Positions 24,387 through 33,661 of a stretch of 64,000 nucleotides of DNA are shown in pieces (position 1 is the first letter of the stretch; each line of letters begins with the position of its first letter). The stretch comes from Chloroflexota bacterium (GTDB lineage: Bacteria; Chloroflexota; Anaerolineae; Anaerolineales; Villigracilaceae): positions 1,498,902 to 1,562,901 of the forward strand of contig JABFGC010000002.1 of the NCBI GenBank assembly GCA_013112685.1, in the 5' to 3' direction. A program made the position numbers and the translations under genes. Under the pieces are notes generated by a model that did no database searches, was not told where the DNA came from, and saw only the letters and a list, made by a program, of their open reading frames with translations.

Positions 24387-25565
24387 TCATTCTACGTCCT
24401 TCGCCAGCATCTCGAATAGCCCCAGCCAGTCCAGCGGATCATTGCCCACGCGCCCCAAACGGACGATGATGACGCGTTCCACAGGGTTGACGTAAAGGAA
24501 CTGACCCAGATGCCCATTGCCATAATAAGCCTCATCCTGGGAAGCCAGCCACCATTGATATTGGTAACCGCGAAAACCGGGAATGGAACCGAATTCTCCG
24601 AAATCGCGGGTGTCATTTGAATCAACGTGAGTGGATTTTTCCACCCAGGCGCTCGGGATGATTTGTGTCCCGTTCCAGTTTCCGTCCTCCAGCATGAGCC
24701 GCCCAAACTTGGCGAGATCACGCGCGGTCAGGGCGAGACAGCACCAGGTTTTTTCCAGCGCGTCATCACCGGTGTGATCTATTGTGTAAATGCCGTCGTA
24801 TTCCATGCCCAGCGGAGTCCAGATCGCCTCCTGCATGTACTCGGTGATGGATTTGTCTTTCAAGGCGCGCGTGAGGACAAGACTCAACAACGCCGTATCG
24901 CCAGATTTGTAGATAAACTCCGTGCCTGGTTCATCAATGACTTCGAGCGTAGTCGTGATCTCCTTTTCCAGTCGCGGCGAATATTCAAAGCGCGGATGCA
25001 GGCTGAATGGACTGAGTTCATCGAAACCCGTCTGTCTGTAATTCGAACCTGAAGCCATTTGGAGCAGGTGTTCGATGGTCACGCGGTCGAATCCGTTCGC
25101 GGCGAGTTCAGGGACAAAGTCCGTGACAAGCTGGTCAACGTTAAAGTAGCCGTCCTCCACGGCGCGACCGACGAGGATGGAGAACAACGATTTCGCCACC
25201 GAGAACACCTGGATGGGGGTTGATTCGTCGTATCCATCGAAGTAGCGTTCATACAGGATCGCGTCATCCTTGATGATGAGGAAGGCGGCAGTGCGCGGAT
25301 TCTCGAGAAGCTGGTCGAGAGAAACTCCCTTTATTGACGCAGGGACGCGCCAGGGATCAGCGCTTTGCTCGAAATGAAAAGACGCGCCGCCCGCGGAAAG
25401 TTCCCGCGCGGGAAACAGTTTGTAGTCGTCAATGTCTGTGACGTTGTAATACGCCATGCGGAGGGCTGTGTCGGGTCCTGCCGCGAGGACGACAAGCGCG
25501 AAGAGAAGGATAAATAACGTGAGAACGCCGATCAACAAGTTGCGGATGACTTTGAGGGTCTTCAT
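24387..25565 (-). CDS. Membrane-anchored serine hydrolase, class-C beta-lactamase family
   Basis: 392 residues from the ATG at 25565. An N-terminal membrane segment (LLIGVLTLFILLFALVVLAA) anchors an extracytoplasmic beta-lactamase/D-Ala-D-Ala-carboxypeptidase-like domain. The nucleophile S-x-x-K is SVAK near residue 120, followed by YKSGDT as the second motif region and a C-terminal GNGHLGQ block in place of KTG/HxG. Such EstB-like proteins are esterases, amidases or peptidases. A paralogue lies at 27362 and a tail remnant at 24209. Confidence 0.85.
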   Translation of the reverse strand: MKTLKVIRNLLIGVLTLFILLFALVVLAAGPDTALRMAYYNVTDIDDYKLFPARELSAGGASFHFEQSADPWRVPASIKGVSLDQLLENPRTAAFLIIKDDAILYERYFDGYDESTPIQVFSVAKSLFSILVGRAVEDGYFNVDQLVTDFVPELAANGFDRVTIEHLLQMASGSNYRQTGFDELSPFSLHPRFEYSPRLEKEITTTLEVIDEPGTEFIYKSGDTALLSLVLTRALKDKSITEYMQEAIWTPLGMEYDGIYTIDHTGDDALEKTWCCLALTARDLAKFGRLMLEDGNWNGTQIIPSAWVEKSTHVDSNDTRDFGEFGSIPGFRGYQYQWWLASQDEAYYGNGHLGQFLYVNPVERVIIVRLGRVGNDPLDWLGLFEMLAKDVE

Positions 25566-25595
25566 TGTGAATTTCTCTTTTTGCAAGGCGCATTT

Positions 25596-26321
25596 TTACA
25601 ACGTCAATAGTATCGCGACAGTGGTCATGTCGAGCAAAGCATGGACGATCATAGAATAGGCGAACAATTGCGGGCGGATCTTCAGGCATAAGCCCAGGAG
25701 CAATGCCAATGGGAGGAACATGCCGAATCGCCAGAGCATAAATCTCCAATCGAGAATGAGCGGAAGCGTTATATGCTGGAATGCAAGGAAGAAAGACGCG
25801 ATCCCCCATGCGAGCCAGCCGTTGCCCGATTGCCTTTCGAGGCGCGGCATGACATAGCCGAAGTATGTGGGCAATTCCGCCAAAGCGATCGTTATCGGAT
25901 ATAGAATGCTGACCAACCCTGCCCAGAGCGGCAGCGGTCTGAAAAAGAGCGAAAACGCGATCTCGTTGGAGCCGAACAGCCAGGTCGCCAGCCATTGATT
26001 CGGAAGGATGGATAACGGCAAAAGCACGATCATCGTCAAAAAGGTAATCCCAACATCCTTCCACACCGTTTGGCGTGAAAAGGACAGGAAATCGAAATAT
26101 CGTTTCTGCTCCCGCCGAAACAACCAGACGAGCAATAGGATCGAGACCAGATTGGTAAAAAGCGCGCTGAACGTCCACCAGCCAGCGGAGTCGTTCCATG
26201 GAGCAGCCGATCCCGCAAAAGACAGAACTGCCGCAATAAGAATCTGAAATACGGCAAAGAGCAAAGTTCTTGAAAACAACACAAGCCAGAGCGCGGCGGG
26301 TTTTGTCGAAGGCGTGTTCAT
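25596..26321 (-). CDS. CPBP-like membrane protein with degenerate active site
   Basis: 241 residues, about seven membrane segments, start at the ATG at 26321. The layout is CPBP, with AFQHITLP and MIVHALLDM carrying the histidines. The EExxxR block, however, is replaced by AELPTYFGY: one glutamate and no arginine. It may be an inactive homologue or use a variant site. It is two bases from the stop of the upstream epimerase gene, so it is in the same operon. Confidence 0.7.
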   Translation of the reverse strand: MNTPSTKPAALWLVLFSRTLLFAVFQILIAAVLSFAGSAAPWNDSAGWWTFSALFTNLVSILLLVWLFRREQKRYFDFLSFSRQTVWKDVGITFLTMIVLLPLSILPNQWLATWLFGSNEIAFSLFFRPLPLWAGLVSILYPITIALAELPTYFGYVMPRLERQSGNGWLAWGIASFFLAFQHITLPLILDWRFMLWRFGMFLPLALLLGLCLKIRPQLFAYSMIVHALLDMTTVAILLTL

Positions 26322-26322
26322 A

Positions 26323-27346
26323 TTAAATTTCCTCATGGGATGATTGAACATTTGCTGACGAAAAAATTTGTTCCTTGATTCGCGCCATTCCCTCCGCCAG
26401 AGTCAGGCGCGGCGACCAGCCCAGTTCGTCGCGCGCCTTGTCCATTGGCGTGGACGTGCCAGGTTTGAAGTCCAACATGCGGCGGATGACCTTGCGATTG
26501 ACGAGGGCATGTTGACCCGTGAGCGCGGCTTTCAATTCGCTGAAAAACGCGACCATCATCAACATCGGCGCGGGGATGAATTTCACTTTGGTTCCAACCA
26601 TGTCCGCGTAAGAACGCATGAACTCCAGATAGGTCGCGCCGCCTTCGACGATGTTGTAAATGCCGAAGTGCGAGGATGTGACCGCCGCCGTCATCACCTC
26701 GATCATGCCCTCTTCGTAGAGATACGCAAATGGGAATTGACCCGTGCCAGGGATCATCAATCGGTTCTGGCGCGCCTGCTTCAACGGTTCGAGAGTCCAG
26801 CGCGATTGATTCGGTCCATAGACAGAGGGGAAGCGCAGGATGGTCAATTCAGGAAAGCCAGGCTTTTGCGAAAGTTCGAGCAAAGAACGTTCGGCGGCAA
26901 TCTTCAAGTCGCCGTAAATTTCACCCCACGGCTGCGGCTGCACGGACTCGCTCAAGACTCCCTCCATGCCTCCGTACACCGCCAGCGAACTGATGAAAAT
27001 AAACCGCTTCACCCCTGACCTCGCGGCTTGCTCGTACAACTCGCGCGTCGCGTCTACAGCCACAGTCTGCGCCACCTTTTTATCGGTGAGCGTCGTATCG
27101 GTTGCGGCATGGATGATCACATCGCTTCCCGCAACCGCGGCTGGAAATGTTTCGGGCTGCGCCAAATCGCCAGCGACAAGTTCGATCCCCAATCGAGCCA
27201 ACGCCCGCGCCTGCGATGCCTCTGGCTTCCGCACGAGCGCGCGCAATCGCACGTCGCCGAGGATTACGAAGTCCGTTCTTCGCCCAATGTCTCGCCAGTG
27301 TTCCGCCGATGGAGCCGGTCGCGCCTGTGATCAAGATCGTGTTCAT
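26323..27346 (-). CDS. NAD-dependent epimerase/dehydratase, frame break near the N-terminus
   Basis: Extended-SDR protein. The N-terminus MNTILITGATGSIGGTLARH carries the GxxGxxG dinucleotide motif in one frame. From LRALVRKPEASQARALARLG the protein continues in another, with VIHAATDT-like, SSLAVYGG and KIAAERSLLE blocks and the variant PSVYGPNQ. About 20 extra or shifted bases near 27245-27270 separate the two frames. The usual YxxxK is weak (GDLKIAAE), so catalytic assignment is uncertain. Likely nucleotide-sugar or steroid-type substrate; unresolved. Confidence 0.75.
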
Positions 27347-27361
27347 CTTGTTGCCCGATTC

Positions 27362-28564
27362 CTATTCCATCTGATCAACCAGGCTTTGGAAGATCAGGGA
27401 CCAGATGAGGAAATATTCGGTCTCATCGCCAAGTCGCACAATGACAACATTCTTGCGCGGGGCAACGTAAATATACTGACCGTAATGACCTTCAGCGTAA
27501 TAGTCATATGTGCCATCGGCATTCTTCAACCCGTTCCAGTGATATTTGTAATAAAAGCCGATCTCTTCTGCGGGTCCATAATCGCGCGGATCGGGATCAA
27601 GCGGGGCTGTGGATTCTATGACCCAATCTTCGGGCAGAATCTGAACGTCGTTCCAGAATCCGTTGTGGAGGAAGAGGGAACCGAAGCGGGCGTAGTCCAC
27701 CGCACGGGCGTTGATGCCGCTGTCCATTTTTTCGAATCCCGAAGTCTCGCTGTCCAAACTCCACGAGGCGGGATATTCCGCGCCCATCGGAATCCAAAAC
27801 TTCTCCTGCATGTATTCCGAAACGGTCATGCCTGTCGCGCGTTCCAAAATCAATCCCTCGAGCAGGAGATGATAATTGTTGTAGTGAAAGGCTTTGTCTG
27901 CCAGCGTACCATCCGCCTCGACGCTCGTCGCTGTTTTACGCATGTCGGTCGAGTAATAGGTTTTCGAGTCGTCACCGAAGGGGTGCATATAAAATGGAAT
28001 CTCTCGATTGAATTTGTAGCGGATCCCTGAATTCATCAACAACAGGTCGCGGATGGTCATCGAGTCAAGCCCTCTGCCTGCAATTTCAGGAATGTATTGG
28101 ATCACAGGGTCATCCACAGATGCGATGCTTCCATCTGCGATGGCGGCTCCGATCAACGCTGAGACGGACGATTTGGCGGCTGAGAAGGAAGTGTGGATCG
28201 AGTCGCGACCAGTTCCGTTGAAATACCCTTCGTACACGATCCTGTCATCGCGCAGGACGATGAAAGCGTTGGTGTCCGTCAGTTGGATCAGCTCACCCAG
28301 GTTCTCCACGCGCTCTTTCTTCGCAATTGGGTCATACCAGGGAATGGTCTGCGGTACGGACTCGCTGCCTTTTTCCAACACAGAGACGTTGTCACCGTTC
28401 TGGATGGCGCGCTCGGGGAAGATGAGATGGTCATTGATGTCCGATTGCCCGTACATCACGAGCCGCCACGCATATTCGGGGGAGTCAAACAGGCTCAGGG
28501 CGGCGACGTAGGCAAGGAACAGGACGAATAAAACAATGAACAGGGTTGCCAGGGGCTTTTTCAT
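27362..28564 (-). CDS. Membrane-anchored serine hydrolase, class-C beta-lactamase family (paralogue)
   Basis: 400 residues, ATG at 28564. N-terminal anchor (ATLFIVLFVLFLAYVAAL), nucleophile motif SAAK in TSFSAAKSSVSAL, second motif YNNYHLLLEG and the C-terminal EGHYGQYIYV block. It shares the local pattern AFIVLRDDRIVYEGYF with AFLIIKDDAILYERYF of the gene at 24387, so the two are paralogues. Extracytoplasmic hydrolase, substrate unknown. Confidence 0.85.
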   Translation of the reverse strand: MKKPLATLFIVLFVLFLAYVAALSLFDSPEYAWRLVMYGQSDINDHLIFPERAIQNGDNVSVLEKGSESVPQTIPWYDPIAKKERVENLGELIQLTDTNAFIVLRDDRIVYEGYFNGTGRDSIHTSFSAAKSSVSALIGAAIADGSIASVDDPVIQYIPEIAGRGLDSMTIRDLLLMNSGIRYKFNREIPFYMHPFGDDSKTYYSTDMRKTATSVEADGTLADKAFHYNNYHLLLEGLILERATGMTVSEYMQEKFWIPMGAEYPASWSLDSETSGFEKMDSGINARAVDYARFGSLFLHNGFWNDVQILPEDWVIESTAPLDPDPRDYGPAEEIGFYYKYHWNGLKNADGTYDYYAEGHYGQYIYVAPRKNVVIVRLGDETEYFLIWSLIFQSLVDQME

Positions 28565-28566
28565 TT

Positions 28567-29539
28567 TCAATCCTCCATTCCTTTGTTGTCTGCCATCTGC
28601 CACGCCAGATCCACGGCGCGGAGAATTTCATCAGGCTTGTTGAACATCAACTCGTGACCTGTGTTTGGAATAATCACAGCCTTTGAACGCGGCAGGATTT
28701 GCTCCGCTTGTTTCGCCCACTCCACAGGGACATTGTAGTCGCTCGCGCCGTTGACGATGACGAACGGCACGCGCAGGTTGGGATAATGCGCGGCAACGTA
28801 ATCGGTCATGACTCCGCCGAAAGCCTGGTCGCTCATCCCTGCTTTCATGTGGCGCCGACGAAGCATGAACGACCAGTATTGCTCCATGTATTCGGGCGGA
28901 GGATTTCCATCGGGCGAGAAGGCAATGCCTAGTGATTGTTTTGTGATATTGGTCAATCCGAATCGTTCGGCAGGATACATGAGGATGTAGAACAACAAAT
29001 CGCTCAGGAGGGGAATATCCACAAAGCGATATATGGAAATATTGCCAGGCAGGAACGCGGGCGCAAGTCCCACGCCTGCCGCCATATCATCGGGATATTC
29101 CATCGCCCAAGGCGAACATGGTCGCGCCGCCGCGCGAGTGACCCGCGACGATTGGCTTCTCAATACCCAGTTGCTTGACCGCGCCGCGAATCAAACGCGC
29201 CTGCACGATGGGCGACCAGCCATCCTTTGACGGTCGCTGGCTGTAGCCCAAGCCTGGTCTATCGAAGGCAAGCACGCGATATTTTTCCGCTAATTTGTCG
29301 AGCAGGGGCGAGAGGATGAAGTCGTAACTGCTCCCCGCGTCGCCGTGCAGAAGAACAACGGGACGATCTGAACCTTTTTCGACATAGTGCAGCTTGATTC
29401 CATCCACCGTCACGAATTTACCGCGCGGCGGATATTTCTTTTCCGCGTTGCGCCTGAAAAGTTCCGCGTGTATGACCATCGCGAGAAAGTATGCGAGAAA
29501 GATGCTGAGAACAAGGTAACCTATCATTTCATCCTCCAA
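28567..29539 (-). CDS. Membrane-anchored alpha/beta hydrolase, one frameshift
   Basis: N-terminal anchor (GYLVLSIFLAYFLAMVIHA), then an alpha/beta-hydrolase domain: oxyanion LLHGDAG, DRPGLGYS, nucleophile GHSRGGA. Just after the nucleophile the frame stops (ALGDGISR). One G too many in the GGG near 29106 explains it; the other frame continues ALAMEYPDDMAAGVGLAPAF with acid in NGASDY and histidine in NTGHEL. The corrected protein is about 323 residues. It ends three bases before the paralogous serine-hydrolase gene. Confidence 0.8.
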
Positions 29540-29912
29540 AAGAATCTAAAGTATCGTGGTAATGCTTCAACAGCATTCCGCCTGAAAAATATATCAGGAT
29601 GTGATGGATGACCGAGACCAATCCCAGCGCCAAACCCCAGGCCTCTGAGCCAGTCAAGTACCAAGCCAGCGCAGCTAACCCTGTCACATTCAGTTCTTGA
29701 ATTAATCGGAGAGGTTCAGCGAACGAACCTGCCTGCCGAAAATCAACGAACCCCCAAAAGCCGAATCCGATCAGGGGCACGCCGATGCCAAGCAGAATCT
29801 TTGCGGCTGTGGTATTGCCAATTCTGTATCCCCAATAACCCAGCGCAACGACGATGCCAAGTTCTATGACGGCGCGCAGTCCGACGTTGAACCATTTGAG
29901 TGTTGATACCAT
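29529..29912 (-). CDS. YrdB-family (DUF2568) membrane protein
   Basis: 127 residues, four membrane segments. ALRAVIEL-type opening (VGLRAVIELGIVVALGYWGY), GFWGFVDF and the ending HHILIYF match the small YrdB/DUF2568 family of unknown function. Overlaps the following hydrolase gene by 11 bases. Confidence 0.75.
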   Translation of the reverse strand: MVSTLKWFNVGLRAVIELGIVVALGYWGYRIGNTTAAKILLGIGVPLIGFGFWGFVDFRQAGSFAEPLRLIQELNVTGLAALAWYLTGSEAWGLALGLVSVIHHILIYFSGGMLLKHYHDTLDSFGG

Positions 29913-29933
29913 TTCAGCCTCTCGCCAGCGATT

Positions 29934-30314
29934 TCAGTCTTTGCTCTTCGAGCGATTCGCCAATGCGCGGATGGTTTGCAACAAAACAACGTCGTCTGCG
30001 TGTTTGGACACGAATCCCGCCGCGCCTGCCTCGCGCGCCTGCCTGCGCGTCGTTTCGTCGTCGTGGATTGTCAAGATGATGACCCGGGTGTCTGGCACAA
30101 GTGATTGAAGCGCCTGCGTCGCCGCAAGTCCGCCCATGACAGGCATTTCCATGTCCATGATGACGATGTCGGGTCGCAGGCGTGGGACGAGAACGAGCGC
30201 CTCCTTCCCATCACGCGCTTCGCCGATAATTTGTAGATCTGTTTCGAGTCCCAGCCGCATCCGCAAGCCTTCACGGACGGCGGGCTGGTCATCCGTAATG
30301 ACAATGGTGATCAT
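29934..30314 (-). CDS. Stand-alone response-regulator receiver domain
   Basis: 126 residues, receiver only: DD in VITDDQP, phospho-acceptor in IVIMDMEMP, threonine in ILTIHD, lysine in FVSKHAD. The normal NarL-type HTH is missing; the protein ends soon after helix 5 (ALANRSKSKD). It may be a truncated NarL regulator or a CheY-like phosphate sink. No kinase is adjacent. Confidence 0.8.
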   Translation of the reverse strand: MITIVITDDQPAVREGLRMRLGLETDLQIIGEARDGKEALVLVPRLRPDIVIMDMEMPVMGGLAATQALQSLVPDTRVIILTIHDDETTRRQAREAGAAGFVSKHADDVVLLQTIRALANRSKSKD

Positions 30315-30365
30315 GCCATCATTATCTGCGAATCACGACAGTTTGGTATCGGACGTTGGGTATAA

Positions 30366-30392
30366 AATCATCTCCGACTTTCGTCGGAGGGA
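30366..30392. repeat. Family J hairpin
   Basis: TCATCTCCGACTTTCGTCGG, AGGG. Perfect arms CTCCGAC/GTCGGAG around a TTTC loop, just before the transposon's left target duplication. Confidence 0.6.
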
Positions 30393-30415
30393 TCAATATA
30401 TTGATTTTCAGTAGA

Positions 30416-31588
30416 TCACGAAAGCGCAAAACAGGGTTGATGTTGAATGATCTCAGTCGTGCCCCACAAGCGTTCAATCGCACGACTGAGCAGGAATGCG
30501 ACACGACGTAAAGAAAGCCAGAAGCGCTTGGATGATTCTAACGGTTTTTTGAGTGCCGAGGTCAAATTCTGGCGCAAGGCAATGTAGAGGTTGAACAAGA
30601 CGAAAGCCAAACCGACCAAAAGCAAGCGGATCACCGGATTACGAGTTGAAGTCCGCGCACGAACCTGGTTCATTTGTCGATAACTCGACTCGATCCCAAA
30701 CCGTTGGCGATAGAGTTCAAAAACTTGGGCAGGCAAAATGCCTGAGGCTAATCCAGAGACGGCATAGGCAAACCACTTGCTCTTGTGTCGTCCATAGCGT
30801 CCCTTGGAATAACGCTGTACGACCACAGCCTGCACCGTGTACTTGCCATGTTTTGGGCTGTTGAAGGTATAGGTGGTTTTTCGGGACTTGCCCTGAAACA
30901 AAGTCCGCACTCCACCCGACTTGCCACGCACGGGAATAGGTGTCACGAAACTGGCCTTGTGCTGCTTTAGAACCTTGAAAACCGGTTTGGAACAGAAACC
31001 TTTGTCCAAAAATACTCGGCGAATGCGAAAATGGAGCGATTTCAGGCGTTTGAGCGACCAACGGACGATATCGGCCATCTCTTCGCCGTATTCGATGAAG
31101 CGCAAGGCTACCACGTAGCGCCGATGATCCCGCACGATCGAAACCGTGGCGTAACCATGAAAATGGGTTGTCCCGGACTTGGGTGCGCTGCGCACAATCT
31201 CCTTTTTGTCTTCATGGGGCTGACCGTGATATGGGATCAAGGTCAGATCAATCGCCACGTTGAAATCGCGTTTGCATTTCCATACGCTTGGGTGGAGTTG
31301 TTGGCGAAAGATGCCATTCAATCTGCGTTGCAAACCGGCTCGGTCTGGCAAAGACTCAGCTAAGACTTCTCGCAGACGATTCCCCGAAGGCGCATCCTGC
31401 AACTCCTGACAAGCCGATTCAATGCTCAAGCGATGCACATTAGCGTATGCCAACACGTACAGGATATCTTCGGTTGTGATCCGTGTGTTCTGCAAATCAA
31501 GTGGCAAGTTCTTGTGAACTATCTCTATGAAGGCGTTTAGCACTTGCTCGGAATGAATTGTTCGGGTAATCTTATTGAAATTTGACAA
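30416..31588 (-). pseudogene. ISH3/IS4-like DDE transposase, N-terminus split off by IS630 insertion
   Basis: Contains the DDE triad: D in VAIDLTLIPY, D in RVFLDKGFC, E in YRQRFGIESSYRQM, the last within a Y-x2-R-x3-E signature. The apparent start is a TTG inside the IS630 terminal repeat and is not the natural one. Removing the IS630 element (31575-32663) and one TA joins codons to give an ATG at 32682: MSKPMTKITRTIHSEQ, in frame with the rest. So the original gene had about six more codons on the far side of the insertion and is now interrupted. Confidence 0.85.
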
Positions 31589-32663
31589 ATTAATGTTACA
31601 AAATTACTTCCAAGAAAGATCTGAACTTTTCAAGCAAGCCAAGAGCCGTTTCTTGGATGTTCTTGTTCGAGCAACTCCGGCATGGATACGAGTAGTGAGT
31701 TCCTGCATGTTATGAGGTGCAAAGCTGGCGCTGTGTTCATGAATTTGCGTCCAGACGAATTCCACGGCATTCAATTCAGGCGCACAAGTTGGAAAATGAA
31801 AGACATGAACGCGAGGATATTTTTGGAGGAACTCTGCCGTTGTCGGAGACACGTGAATTTTGTGACGATCCCAAACGAGCACAATGGTACCTGGGATCAA
31901 GCGCAACAATTGTTTCCAAAAGAGAATGGTGTGTTCGGAGCGAAGGTTACATTGAAAGGAGCGTGTGCTTAATCGAATCTTTCGCAACCTTGGACTAACC
32001 AACAGAGCGCCAAACAGATTCAGATGCTGATGATGATCCAAACTGGTGCGGGCGGTCGGCGTCTGTCCACGCGGGGCCCAAGTCCGCTTGAGTGGCGATA
32101 CCAGCGTGAAACCTGCTTCATCTATTAACACCAGCGTAGCGCTCAGAGCCCGCCACTTTTTTTATCCGTGGCCAGCTATACCGTTTCCAGCTTGCAATCG
32201 CTTCATCGTTGCGTTGGATGGCTAGGCGTTGTACTTTTTGCCAACTCCAATTCATGCGATCCAGCGGCCGCCAGACACCGCTGGGCGTGTAGCGGATCCC
32301 AAACAGATCCCAGATGAGATGTCCAATGCGATCCAAGTTCCAATAATCTTCGCTGTATCCATGAGCGTAGGCGCCTTGCAAGAGTTCTTCCTTCAACTGA
32401 TTGATTTGCTCGCTTGACACATACGCTGGCTTGCCAGGCGGTCGGGTGTTTTTCCGCTCTACTCGTTTTTCTCGACGCCAACGGTAGACACTACAGCGGG
32501 TAACACCCACCTGAGCAGCCACTTGGGCAACCGACTTGCCTCGTTTCAGTAGCCTTAACGCTTTTTGACGTCGCATATCAAGTTGTTTGCTTGCGCCATA
32601 TGGTCTCATGCCGAGCATTATGCCGCAAAATCATGGTTGTATCATTATTTTGTCAAAGTTCAA
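31575..32663 (-). mobile_element. IS630-family insertion sequence nested in the ISH3-like element
   Basis: 1089 bp between TA dinucleotides at 31573-31574 and 32664-32665, the TA target duplication typical of IS630/Tc1-mariner. Terminal inverted repeats match at 24 of 27 positions: TTGAA-x-TTTGACAAA-x-TAATG-x-TACAA. It carries one transposase in two frames on the minus strand. Confidence 0.92.
31604..32618 (-). CDS. IS630-family transposase, two frames joined at an A7 run
   Basis: The first frame (ATG at 32618, about 166 residues) has the N-terminal HTH (KSVAQVAAQVGVTRCSVYRW) and a linker to WPRIKK. The second frame (to 31604) has the DDE catalytic core: D in VLIDEAGF, D in LVWDRHKIH, E in PELNAVEFVW. 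They meet at seven As on the coding strand (T run 32157-32163). Losing one A, or a +1 slip, joins IKKWRALSATLVLIDEAGF. Many IS630 elements need such slippage, so this may be programmed; the low-tech alternative is a homopolymer error. Confidence 0.85.
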
Positions 32664-32814
32664 TAGTCATGGGCTTGGACATGGTTATGGGTTTCCTTGG
32701 TTGGAGCCAAGTTAACCACGTTCAAGCCTTTTCGTGAACTACTGATTTTAAATACATTGTCAAAATCAACCTCGTACTCTTCACTGAACACGAGAAACAT
32801 GTTCGATTGTCCAT

Positions 32815-33056
32815 CCCTGCCCTTGCGGCTACTTCGGCGGCTCAGTAAAGCCCTGCACCTGCGCGCCCGCGGTCGTGACCAAATACCAGAAACGAATCTC
32901 CGGTCCCCTGCTCGACCGCATGGACATCCACATCGAAGTCCCGCGCGTGGACTATCAAAAGCTGAGCAGCGACCGCTTGGGAGAATCCAGCGCCTCGATA
33001 CGTTCGCGTGTCGAAGCGGCGCGTCATATCCAGCGCGAACGCTTCGCCAGCGTGGA
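32815..33056 (+). pseudogene. yifB/comM internal fragment, fused to a P-loop fragment on the other strand
   Basis: One open frame reads PCPCGYFGGSVKPCTCAPAV, VTKYQKRISGPLLDRMDIHI, EVPRVDYQKL and SSASIRSRVEAARHIQRERF. This is the well-conserved middle of YifB/ComM, with no start and no continuation. It stops abruptly at 33056. From there the minus strand reads RIVIIGTTGSGKSTLA, the beginning of a P-loop kinase-type protein, also without continuation. The next YifB block is at 15206, 17 kb away. Confidence 0.75.
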
Positions 33057-33133
33057 CTTGCCCGAGCCCGTCGTGCCGATGATAACGATGCGTTGATATG
33101 GAAATGCGTGTCCAGAATCTATCGGCAATTTGT

Positions 33134-33661
33134 TCACCCGCGAAACTCGGATTGATAGATCACCACGCCGCCGCGTCCGTTCAACGCGCCTTCGGTCAAC
33201 TCCGCAACCATGAATACTTCGTCTGGCACATCCTTCTCCCAGCGAATCCCGAAGGGACGCGAGGGCTTGAACCCGAAGCGCGGATAGAACTCGGGATGTC
33301 CCAGCACGATGACGATGGGTTGCCCCATCTTTTTACATTTCTCCAACCCCGCGCGGACAAGTTGCGAACCGATGCCGAGTCTTTGATGAGAAGGTAATAC
33401 CGCCATCGGTCCCAATGCGACCGCTTCGAATGAGCCGGTTTCGGACGCGATGGTCACAGGGCTGAATAAGATGTGACCAACGATTTGATCGTCCTGCACG
33501 GCAACGAGGGACAGGGTAACAACTCCGCGCTTGCGGAGGCTGTCCACGATGTTCGCTTCGTCGGCGCGACCGAATGCCTGTTCGTTCACGCGCCGAATAG
33601 CGGGGATGTCTTCGGGACTCTCGGGGCGAATGATAATTTCTGCGCTCAAGTTCATTTTCAT
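33134..33661 (-). CDS. GNAT-family N-acetyltransferase
   Basis: 175 residues from the ATG at 33661 (a second ATG at 33655). GNAT acetyl-CoA motif A is LPSHQRLGIGSQLVRAGL, preceded by AVALGPMAVL and followed by IVLGHPEFYPRFGF, the arrangement of YhbS-like acetyltransferases. Its start overlaps the stop of the upstream membrane protein by four bases. Substrate unknown. Confidence 0.85.
   Translation of the reverse strand: MKMNLSAEIIIRPESPEDIPAIRRVNEQAFGRADEANIVDSLRKRGVVTLSLVAVQDDQIVGHILFSPVTIASETGSFEAVALGPMAVLPSHQRLGIGSQLVRAGLEKCKKMGQPIVIVLGHPEFYPRFGFKPSRPFGIRWEKDVPDEVFMVAELTEGALNGRGGVVIYQSEFRG

Larger units (their letters stand above)
30409..32744 (-). mobile_element. ISH3-like insertion sequence, carrying a nested IS630-type element
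   Basis: Terminal inverted repeats: left CAGTAGATCACGAAAGCGC, right (reverse complement) CAGTAGTTCACGAAAAGGC, 14 of the first 15 bases identical. Both sides are flanked by the same five bases, ATTTT (30404-30408 and 32745-32749), a target-site duplication. Without the nested 1089-bp element and its TA duplication the element would be about 1245 bp, the usual size for ISH3-family elements. The transposase runs on the minus strand and its stop codon lies in the left terminal repeat. Confidence 0.88.

Noticed and set aside
29934..30314. Receiver domain as transposon-truncated NarL regulator
   Set aside because: The gene ends before the next gene and far from the insertion site, which lies upstream of its start; the missing HTH cannot be blamed on the transposon.
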